A DNA stretch of 21,178 nucleotides from a virus: IMG/VR virus record IMGVR_UViG_3300032322_000172, positions 1 to 21,178 of that record, one strand, 5' to 3'. Below the pieces are notes generated by a model. The model had not been told where the DNA came from. It saw only the letters and a program-made list of their open reading frames with translations, and ran no database searches. Shown in pieces: positions 14,001-19,933 of the stretch. The translations under genes were made by a program, and so were the position numbers. Positions within the stretch are counted from its first letter, which is position 1, and every line of letters begins with the position of its first letter.

Positions 14001-16266
14001 CATCGACTACCTTGCAATGGGCAGCATTGGCTTTTCAGCCTCCTCCCCCGCTGAGTTCTATGCTGGAGCCAACAGTACTGGAACCGCAGCCGCTCCGGTC
14101 TATCGCACAGCCAAGCCCGCTGACTCTACGCGCTATTGGGTTGGTGGTACGGGCAACTGGTCTTCGACAACCAAGTGGTCTACGTCGTCTGGTGGTGCCT
14201 CTGGTGCATCTGTCCCGCGAAGCCATGATGATGTTGTGTTCAACTCGGCGTCCAACGCAACGGCTTACACGGCTACGGTGGATGCAGTCACTGGCGGCAT
14301 CAGGGTGAAGGCTCTGACCATTGCTGGCCCAGCATCAGGAAACGTGACGCTTGCAGGATCAACTGCAATCGTGGGTATTCACGGCAACGTAACGCTACCA
14401 GCTACGGGGCTGACGAGGACTTATACGGGTGCGATCACTCTGACAGGATCAACGTCAGGCAAGACGCTGACGACGAATGGAGTAGCCCTGTCCTCTATAC
14501 TTACGGTGGACGGAATTGGGTGCGAGTGGACTTTAGGCAGCGCCTTAAATATCGGGACAAGTAATGATTTTAATATATATAACGGAAGTTTTATTACTGG
14601 AAATTACGCATTAACAGCAAACTTAATCAATGCAATAAAGGCAAACGGATGGACTACAGATAGAAGTATAAATTTAGGTAGCTCTACAATAACCACCGGG
14701 TCCGCACCTACATTTCCAATAATGTTTGGTACTACTACGGTAGAAGCAGATACATTAACATTCAATTGCGGCACATCAACAATATTAATTCCTGCTTTTA
14801 ATGGTACGTTTAATGGAAATGGTAAAACGTTTTATAACGTGTCACTTAATTATAACGGCAACGCCAGTTTAACAATTTCTGGTGCAAATACCTTTAATGA
14901 CCTATCCATAACCGGTATAACTGGTACTGGAATTAAAACAACTTCTTTTGCAAACAATCAAATCATCAATGGCACTCTGACTATCTCTGCTGGAACCGAC
15001 GCCACGATGCGGAACTTTGTCCGTTCCGACACTTTTGGAACGACCCGCACCCTGACCTGCGCCGCCGTCAGCATGACCGACGTAGACTTTCGGGACATCA
15101 CTATCGCTGGTGTTGCCGCACCTGCTACGGGTACGCGGATCGGGGACTGCAAAGGCAACAGCGGGATTACGTTTACAGCAGCAGCAAACAAATACTGGAA
15201 CCTCGCCGGAAACAACAACTGGACTGCGACGGCTTGGGCCACATCGAGCGGAGGTTCTCCGTCTATCAACAACTTCCCTCTGGCCCAAGACACCTGCATC
15301 TTTCAATCTACCAGCCCCGGTACAGGCGCTACAACGACAATCAGTATCGCCTACAACATTGGCACGATTGATATGTCGGCGCGTACAACTAACACGATGA
15401 CGCTGGCAACGGGATCAAGCTCTCCTTTTATTTACGGCAACTGGATCAACGGCACCGGCACTACGTTGACTGGTACTGGAACGCTGACGTTTGCTGGCCG
15501 TGGAAGCCAGACGGTTACTAGTGCAGGCAAGACGTTTACGCAGAATTTAACCATTGACACCCCAACTGGAACTGTAACTTTGCAAGATGCGTTAATTTGC
15601 AATCAACAAATGACGGTCACAAGGGGTGGTATTGACGGAAATAACTACAACGTAACTTTTACGGGAACAGGATCGTCTACCGGAGTTTTGTCATCAAATA
15701 CAAACACAAGAACCATTTCTATCGGGTCAGGGACTTGGACTATTGCCAGTACTAGTGGATGGAGCGTCTCAATAGCCACCAATTTCACCGTCACAGGCAC
15801 AGGCACAATTAGCCTGACTTCAACATCTTCTAATACCTTCACGGGCGGTAGCGTTGCTTACACCAATATCACCCTTAACCAAGGCGGTGCTGGCACTCTG
15901 ACGATCTCCGGCAACAACACCTTTAAGGACATCACGAACACCTACAAGGCTACGGGTGCTACAGCTATTTCCCTAGGCACGACCACCCAGCGCGTCTCTC
16001 AGTGGACAGCGGCAGGCGAGGCAGGGCGGGTTCTGACGGTTCAGGGGACTTCAGCCAGTTCTCCGGGGACGTTGATACTGACAGGTGCTACGAAGCCGAA
16101 TGTAGACTATCTAACAGTCACAGGGGTTCGTGCTTACGACCTTACGGATACTTGGTACGCTGGAACAAATTCAATCAACAATGGTTCTTTAGGATGGAAT
16201 TTTAATGTTGAGCCTGCGCCAAGCGGTTCAACAAGTGGATTCTTTTTGATGTTTATGCCTATGTAA
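11071..16266 (+). CDS. Giant modular adhesin / tail fibre (1731 aa, five modules)
   Basis: The largest gene in the window, two bases after the 70-aa gene. It has five modules of about 340-355 residues, each beginning YW(V/N) at residues 5, 343, 679, 1022 and 1375. Within each module a strand block contains a G(T/S/G)(F/I)xxxNYx(V/I/L)T motif, usually followed by R(T/S)I and a Gly-Ser turn. Most modules then have a block with FxxRSxT and (D/V)FRDI before the next module (FRDI at three sites). Modules 3 and 5 end in DYLxxx...YAG. The tail ends WNFNVEPAPSG then FFLMFMPM, a hydrophobic C-terminus. It is beta-rich with no enzyme motif, matching repetitive adhesins. No signal peptide is present, as expected for a virion fibre. 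Base composition alternates along the gene. Confidence 0.7.
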   Translation: MADRYWVGGTANWDGTAGTKWATTSGGAGGASVPTSADDVFFDAASGVSTVTLVSVATCRSLNCTGFTGTLTGSATLQVFGDFILDAGMTYGSSIDNQLRASTGSWIINTNGKTLNSLSVGVVVSTATWSLDGALTLSNTLTVTYGTFNSSNYNITAASINSNNSNVRSINLGSSSITLSFSFQATTTTNLTLNAGTSTINFTPQNANLFFGTSGSPGTATLYNISFSSTTAGTHNLRGLLTLNNLSVAAPSTAGVTILQIEGRQTINGTLSTTGTAGNRRVWFRSQTYGLAQTLTVNATPSLTDADFRDIYVIGTAAPISGTRVGDLRGIRGITRSTPKSVYWVTAAGGNWSANNWAASSGGAASTDNFPLAQDTAVIENTGLNTSATVTLDNTITYFGTIDMSTRTNAMTLAGSTAYTVYGDWKFGSGVTRSYTGGLTFSGRNTQTITSAGKAFAQAFTIDTYGGTVELADALNIGSNALTVTNGTFDTKNYNVTSDSISSSNSNIRTITLGSSTVTLGGSPAVSASTTINLTFNAGTSQINITRLSAQLTASNLTFYNVSFTTTSASTHTLRGVMTFNSLSITAPSSAGLTQLSVENNQTITGTLTVAGATPIRRIFIRSDTINTTRTLTVGTLSATDCDFRDITIAGTAAGSSPTRAGDCGGNSGITFSAPKTVYWNLAGTQNWSATAWAPGSGGVPDINNFPLAQDTAVFDNTGAVGTVTINAVWNTGTFDASARTSAMTLDTNTNVVGLIVYGSWKSGTGLSIVSSSATTNFFTIGSQTLTSNGVQFTFNLGFNGRATGIMELSDALSLSSDKTISLSGGTFDAKTYNVTSGVIQSGGSSPRTIKMGTGTWTCSGVGSVWSITDLTNASWYKQTANIVLSDTSATARTFTGAGLSYNKLTIGGATGISTTTITGDNQFTELASTKTVAHTIALGSTTQTFGAWTVTGTSGNVVTLTGTGTSHILAGACTSGIDYLAMGSIGFSASSPAEFYAGANSTGTAAAPVYRTAKPADSTRYWVGGTGNWSSTTKWSTSSGGASGASVPRSHDDVVFNSASNATAYTATVDAVTGGIRVKALTIAGPASGNVTLAGSTAIVGIHGNVTLPATGLTRTYTGAITLTGSTSGKTLTTNGVALSSILTVDGIGCEWTLGSALNIGTSNDFNIYNGSFITGNYALTANLINAIKANGWTTDRSINLGSSTITTGSAPTFPIMFGTTTVEADTLTFNCGTSTILIPAFNGTFNGNGKTFYNVSLNYNGNASLTISGANTFNDLSITGITGTGIKTTSFANNQIINGTLTISAGTDATMRNFVRSDTFGTTRTLTCAAVSMTDVDFRDITIAGVAAPATGTRIGDCKGNSGITFTAAANKYWNLAGNNNWTATAWATSSGGSPSINNFPLAQDTCIFQSTSPGTGATTTISIAYNIGTIDMSARTTNTMTLATGSSSPFIYGNWINGTGTTLTGTGTLTFAGRGSQTVTSAGKTFTQNLTIDTPTGTVTLQDALICNQQMTVTRGGIDGNNYNVTFTGTGSSTGVLSSNTNTRTISIGSGTWTIASTSGWSVSIATNFTVTGTGTISLTSTSSNTFTGGSVAYTNITLNQGGAGTLTISGNNTFKDITNTYKATGATAISLGTTTQRVSQWTAAGEAGRVLTVQGTSASSPGTLILTGATKPNVDYLTVTGVRAYDLTDTWYAGTNSINNGSLGWNFNVEPAPSGSTSGFFLMFMPM
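11083..16194 (+). repeat. Five-module internal repeat of the giant adhesin
   Basis: Module starts (TAT/TAC TGG) are at 11083, 12097, 13105, 14134 and 15193, all in one frame, spaced 1008 to about 1060 bases apart. Two module types can be seen from their openings. Type A (modules 1 and 4) begins RYWVGGT with VPxSxDDV. Type B (modules 2, 3 and 5) begins YW(N/V) and contains NNFPLAQDT or DNFPLAQDT. The order is A-B-B and A-B, each run ending in a DYL...YAG element, which suggests a higher-order duplication of an A-B unit. Confidence 0.7.
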
Positions 16267-16277
16267 GCGAGGCAAAA

Positions 16278-16769
16278 ATGGCACCATTGCTTGCCGGAAT
16301 CGTCTCCAGCCTGTTGCAAAACAACCTGCCAAAGGTTGCGCAGGCGGTTGTAAATAAGGGTCTGGACTACGTTCAGGAGAAGACAGGCATCGAGCTGAAG
16401 CCCGACATGAGCGCAGAAGAAGTCAAAGCTCTGCGCGAAGCAGCGCAGCGACACGAAGAGTTTAAGATCGAGCAAGCCAACAAGAACACGGCTGACGCTC
16501 GGGCGATGCAGGTTGCTGCATTGGGTCAGGATGACAAGTTCGCCAAACGATATGTTATGTATCTGGCCTCTTTTTGGTCATGTACGGCGGTCGTGTACAT
16601 TTTTCTTATAACTTTTACCCATATTCCTGAACTCAACATTCGGTTTGCCGACACGATCCTTGGGTTCCTGTTGGGTACGGTAGTGGCGACCATCATTAAC
16701 TTCTTTCTTGGATCGAGCGCTGGGAGCAAAGAAAAGACCGAGGCGCTGGCTGCGGAGTTGAAGAAATGA
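16278..16769 (+). CDS. Holin (3TM/GTA-holin-like)
   Basis: A 163-residue protein with GAGG before its ATG, directly upstream of the endolysin. A hydrophobic N-terminal helix (residues 1-25) is followed by a long charged helical region (45-90, with NTADARAMQVAALGQDDKFA). Two clear membrane segments follow at about 92-113 (VMYLASFWSCTAVVYIFLI) and 125-145 (TILGFLLGTVVATIINFFLG), then a short SSAGSKEKTEAL tail. This fits the GTA-type holin family described as holins of three TMs and the NTADARAM segment before the first membrane helix is typical. It would open the inner membrane so the endolysin can reach peptidoglycan. Its ATGA overlap with the endolysin supports joint translation. Confidence 0.78.
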   Translation: MAPLLAGIVSSLLQNNLPKVAQAVVNKGLDYVQEKTGIELKPDMSAEEVKALREAAQRHEEFKIEQANKNTADARAMQVAALGQDDKFAKRYVMYLASFWSCTAVVYIFLITFTHIPELNIRFADTILGFLLGTVVATIINFFLGSSAGSKEKTEALAAELKK

Positions 16770-17305
16770 AAGAGAACTGGCCGTTTGCCTTCGCTCAGAT
16801 GATCAAGCATGAGGGCGGGTTCACGGATGACGTGCGAGACATGGGTAACAGGCTACCTGATGGCCGCGCTGGGAGTACAAACCTCGGTGTGACGCAACGT
16901 GCCTGGGAGGCCCATGTTGGCCGCAAAGTGACGCATGAAGAGATGAGAGCGTTGACTCCGGAGCAGGTGAACTTGTTCTACAAGGCCAAGTATTGGGACG
17001 CGGTTCGGGCGGACGACCTGCCAGATGGCGTGGACTACGCGGTCTTTGACATGAGCGTAAACTCTGGCCCGCACAGGGCTGCGGTGACGCTGCAGCAAGC
17101 AGTAGGCGTCTTCCAGGACGGACTGATTGGTCCGAAGACTCTTGCAGCCGTCAATGCTTTGGACGCTGATAGACTGATTGAAGACTACTGCCTTCGGCGT
17201 ATAGACTTCATGCAAAGGTTGCCTTCGTGGGCAGACTTTGGCCGCGGATGGGAGCGTAGGGTTGATGAAGTCGCGGAAGCGGCGCAAAAACTGGCACAAG
17301 CATAG
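16766..17305 (+). CDS. GH108 N-acetylmuramidase endolysin
   Basis: A 179-residue protein overlapping the holin by four bases (ATGA) with GGAG upstream. The N-terminal half has the EGGF motif with the candidate catalytic Glu at residue 16. After a GRAGSTNLGVT element (the usual TNxGIT region, preceded here by NRLPDG), a helical part ALTPEQVNLFYKAKYWDAV follows. The second half (about 95-170: VFDMSVNSGPHRAAVTLQQA then DGLIGPKTLAAVN) matches the peptidoglycan-binding_3 domain that normally follows GH108. It cuts the glycan backbone of peptidoglycan to release progeny. There is no signal peptide, so it depends on the holin. The length is typical for the family. Confidence 0.88.
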   Translation: MKENWPFAFAQMIKHEGGFTDDVRDMGNRLPDGRAGSTNLGVTQRAWEAHVGRKVTHEEMRALTPEQVNLFYKAKYWDAVRADDLPDGVDYAVFDMSVNSGPHRAAVTLQQAVGVFQDGLIGPKTLAAVNALDADRLIEDYCLRRIDFMQRLPSWADFGRGWERRVDEVAEAAQKLAQA

Positions 17306-17312
17306 GTGAAGA

Positions 17313-17444
17313 ATGGAAACCGTCACAATCACTACACAGGTGTTGAATCAAATTCTGCAGTACCTTGGGCAGCGCCCGTATGTTGAGGTTGCAAACCTAA
17401 TCCATCAAATTCAGCAGGCGGCTGAACAGCAGGCCAAGGAGTGA
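17313..17444 (+). CDS. 43-aa conserved-looking small protein in lysis cassette
   Basis: A short ORF with AGGTGAAG just before its ATG, fitting exactly between the endolysin stop (17305) and the next gene at 17451. Translation: METVTITTQVLNQILQYLGQ, then RPYVEVANLIHQIQQAAEQQ and AKE. It forms a strand plus two amphipathic helices with many Gln, no membrane segment and no signal. Similar short RPYxEV-containing proteins occur near phage lysis genes. A lysis regulator or virion-associated role is possible but unproven. The strong ribosome-binding site and tight packing argue that it is real. Confidence 0.6.
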   Translation: METVTITTQVLNQILQYLGQRPYVEVANLIHQIQQAAEQQAKE

Positions 17445-17450
17445 TCAAAG

Positions 17451-17672
17451 ATGGATCAGCAGATGTTCATCAACATTGCGATTGGTATTGCTGGAGCGTT
17501 TGGCGGTTGGATTCTGAACTCGCTGTCTCGCTCAATTTTGCGGATTGAAGATCGGATTTCAGAGCTGCCGCTGCAGTATGTAACCCGCGACGACTATAGG
17601 GCAGACATTGCGGACATAAAAGGGATGTTGGCCAGAATTTTTGACAAGCTGGACAACAAGGTGGACAAGTGA
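17451..17672 (+). CDS. Small membrane/coiled-coil protein of lysis cassette
   Basis: A 73-residue protein six bases after the 43-aa gene. Residues about 6-25 (FINIAIGIAGAFGGWILNSL) are one membrane segment. A charged coiled-coil-like tail follows (RIEDRISELPLQYVTRDDYR then IADIKGMLARIFDKLDNK). The shape, membrane anchor plus outward coil, recalls Rz-type spanins or lysis accessory proteins. However, it lacks a lipoprotein box and the pair partner, so the function is open. It overlaps the next gene at its stop (GTGA). Confidence 0.5.
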   Translation: MDQQMFINIAIGIAGAFGGWILNSLSRSILRIEDRISELPLQYVTRDDYRADIADIKGMLARIFDKLDNKVDK

Positions 17673-18061
17673 CCTCCGCCACCAAGTCTGACCCGGCCAA
17701 GTGGAAGAGGATTGTCTCTTCCGTAAAGGCGTCTGGGAAGGGCGGCAAGCCAGGGCAGTGGAGCGCCAGGAAGGCGCAGCTAGCCACCCAGAAGTACAAG
17801 GCCTCTGGCGGGGGTTACAAAGGCCCGAAAAAGGCCGATAATTCGCTCAGTAAGTGGACGAAAGAGGATTGGGGCACCCGGTCTGGAAAGCCGTCTACGC
17901 AAGGGTCTGAGGCTACGGGTGAGCGGTACCTCCCCCGGCGAGCAAGAGAGAAGCTAACCGCTTCGGAATACGCCGCGACGACACGAGCAAAGCGTGAGGG
18001 GACGCGGCAAGGTAAGCAGTTTGTCCCGCAGCCGGAGTCTATTAAGAAAAAGGTGTGGTGA
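17669..18061 (+). CDS. DUF5872-like basic protein
   Basis: A 130-residue protein starting with GTG at 17669, which shares four bases (GTGA) with the upstream stop. It is very basic. KWKRIVSSVKASGKGGKPGQ, WSARKAQLATQKYKASGGGY (residues 31-50), NSLSKWTKEDWG and a RYLPRRAREKLTASEYAATT block (87-106) follow a fixed order I associate with DUF5872 proteins, which also occur in large eukaryotic DNA viruses. The recollection is from sequence style, without a search. No membrane or signal features. A virion-internal or nucleic-acid-binding protein is plausible because the charge is high. Its GTG start is reliable since no other start is available. Confidence 0.6.
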   Translation: MTSATKSDPAKWKRIVSSVKASGKGGKPGQWSARKAQLATQKYKASGGGYKGPKKADNSLSKWTKEDWGTRSGKPSTQGSEATGERYLPRRAREKLTASEYAATTRAKREGTRQGKQFVPQPESIKKKVW

Positions 18062-18696
18062 TGACTGTTGCAGCGGTAATGACGTATGACTCGCTAGTCA
18101 ACGACATCGAGACGTACCTCGAGCGTACAGATACGGCGACTCTTCAGAAGATCCCGCAGTTCATCATGCTCGCAGAGCAGGTGATTGCTTCGGAGCTAAA
18201 GTTCCTTGGTAACCTGACGGTTGCTCAGAGCACCATGATTGCCGGGGAACCTGTCATCGACAAGCCCGCTCGATGGCGCAAAACCGTGTCTATGAACGTA
18301 ACGGTTGGTGGCAAGAAGAATCCAATTTTGCTGCGCAAGTACGAATATCTTCGGGAATATTGGCCAGACGCTGTTGATGTGGATGTGCCAAAGTTCTATT
18401 GCGACTATGACTATACGCATTGGCTGGTGGCCCCGACCCCGGCGCAGGCGTACAGTTACGAGGTCTTGTATTACGAGCGTATTCAACCGCTGGACTCAAC
18501 CAACCAGTCCAACTGGTTTACTCAATACGCGCCTCAAGCGTTGCTATATGGATCTCTTCTGCAGGCTATGCCGTTTCTGAAGAACGATGAGCGAATGGCG
18601 ATGTGGCAGACACAATACTCGCAAATCATCCAAGTCTTGAAGACTGAGGACATTGCTCGAGTAGGCGACAGACAAACCGTTGTGAGGGATTCATGA
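18061..18696 (+). CDS. Second P22 gp4/SU10-like tail adaptor (no insertion)
   Basis: I chose the ATG at 18061, with AGG at 18051-18053 seven bases upstream. GTG codons at 18055 and 18058 sit too close to that site. It overlaps the preceding stop by one base. The 211-residue product follows the adaptor layout: an N-terminal helix with SLVNDIETYLERTDTAT, then IPQFIMLAEQVIASELKFLG, a beta region RWRKTVSMNV, and WLVAPTPAQAYSYEVLYYER. The C-terminal helices start TQYAPQALLYGSLLQAM. It resembles the portal-proximal adaptor of short-tailed phages. A second adaptor-like gene sits at 5604, carrying a discoidin insertion, so the two may form different rings or stages. Confidence in the fold is high, the exact ring uncertain. 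Confidence 0.72.
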   Translation: MTVAAVMTYDSLVNDIETYLERTDTATLQKIPQFIMLAEQVIASELKFLGNLTVAQSTMIAGEPVIDKPARWRKTVSMNVTVGGKKNPILLRKYEYLREYWPDAVDVDVPKFYCDYDYTHWLVAPTPAQAYSYEVLYYERIQPLDSTNQSNWFTQYAPQALLYGSLLQAMPFLKNDERMAMWQTQYSQIIQVLKTEDIARVGDRQTVVRDS

Positions 18697-19931
18697 GCTT
18701 TATTTCGCCCTTTACCGGCAACGTCATCCAGCCGACGGACGTATCGTTCCGCGCTATTACGTTGTCCACAGACGTGCAGTTGGAGTGGCCGATCAACGGC
18801 AGTCCTACGGATCAGCCAACTGCTCGGATCATGAATGTTACGGCTACGACTGGGGGCTTGAAGCTCAAGATGCCACCGGCCAATCAGGCGTCTGTAGGCG
18901 AGGACGCGCTGATTCGCAACGTAGGCGGTACTACGTTTACCGTCACAGACTATGACGGCAACACGATTATCACAATTTTGGCCGGAGAAGCGAAGTACAT
19001 CTATATCACCGCGAACCCGACGACCGCAGGAACCTGGGGCAACATCGCGTTTGGTGTAGGAACCAGTAACGCGGATGCGGCAACACTTGCTGGGTATGGC
19101 CTAAAAGCGATTTCAACGACGCTGAATCAAGCGCATCAAGTAACGGCATTTTCGTCTGACTACACTGCAGTGGCGTCCGATAGAGCTGCTTCGTACTTGT
19201 GGACGGGTGGTGCAGGAACGTTTACTTTAACCGCACCATCAACACTTGGTAATGATTGGTTTTTGATGATTCGTAACGGGGGTTCCGGTACTTTGACCGT
19301 GTCGCCCTCCGCTGGTTTAATAAACGGATCATCCAGTATTGCGATGCAGCCGTCAGATTCCGCAATCGTTATTTGTTCGGGTACTGGATTTTTTACTGTC
19401 GGACTTGGAAAATCAACGCAGTTTAACTTTACGCAATTGACTAAAGCTGTTACGTCTGGAAGCGTGACGTTGACAAGCGCAGAGGCCGCTAACGTTGTCC
19501 AGAAGTACACGGGAACGTTAAGCGGCAACGTGACGATTGTGTTGCCGCCGACCATTCAGGTGTACTACATCACCAATCAGACGGACGGCACTGGGGCAGG
19601 CTACAACATCACATTCACCACCGGCATTCTAGGAGCAGCGGTTGCCGCAATTGGCGCAGGGCAACAGGCAATTTTGATTTGCGATTCCGTAAATATGTTG
19701 AACGCCAACACTACGCTAGCCGGTGGTGGTACGTTTTCGCTGTTAAATGGATCAGCGGCTTCACCATCGTTAAATTTTGCGTCTGAATCAAATACTGGCA
19801 TCTTTCGTCCAGCATCAAATGAATTTGGAATTGCTGTTGCTGGAGTTCAAAAATTTGTTGCAACGTCATCAGGAATTTCAATCACTGGCACCGGTACGTT
19901 TTCGCAAGGCGTTTCAGGCGGTAGCTTCTAA
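18693..19931 (+). CDS. Fibre-like appendage protein
   Basis: A 412-residue protein overlapping the adaptor by four bases (ATGA) with GAGG upstream. It begins MSFISPFTGNVIQPTDVSFR, a conserved opening of a phage virion protein, followed by PARIM-like text NVTATTGGLKLKMPPANQAS. It then becomes Gly/Thr/Ser-rich beta sequence with an internal EAKYIYITANPTTAGTWGNI motif. A C-terminal SESNTGIFRPASNEFGIAV repeat, typical of tail-fibre beta segments, follows. It ends in GGSF, just like the fibre at 7005-9638. No membrane segment. It may bridge the tail tip to fibres or itself be a fibre. Confidence 0.65.
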   Translation: MSFISPFTGNVIQPTDVSFRAITLSTDVQLEWPINGSPTDQPTARIMNVTATTGGLKLKMPPANQASVGEDALIRNVGGTTFTVTDYDGNTIITILAGEAKYIYITANPTTAGTWGNIAFGVGTSNADAATLAGYGLKAISTTLNQAHQVTAFSSDYTAVASDRAASYLWTGGAGTFTLTAPSTLGNDWFLMIRNGGSGTLTVSPSAGLINGSSSIAMQPSDSAIVICSGTGFFTVGLGKSTQFNFTQLTKAVTSGSVTLTSAEAANVVQKYTGTLSGNVTIVLPPTIQVYYITNQTDGTGAGYNITFTTGILGAAVAAIGAGQQAILICDSVNMLNANTTLAGGGTFSLLNGSAASPSLNFASESNTGIFRPASNEFGIAVAGVQKFVATSSGISITGTGTFSQGVSGGSF

Positions 19932-19933
19932 TG
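19917..19933 (+). promoter_or_regulatory. Fibre stop junction with TAATG coupling
   Basis: GGCGGT (19917-19922) encodes the two glycines of GGSF and lies where a ribosome-binding site for the ATG at 19931 would fall. It is weaker than GGAGGT at 9624. The 17-base block matches 9624-9640 at 15 of 17 positions. Confidence 0.5.

Noticed and set aside
10118-16194. Diversity-generating retroelement variable region
   Set aside because: No reverse transcriptase, template repeat or adenine-biased variation pattern is visible. The repeats are ordinary fibre repeats.
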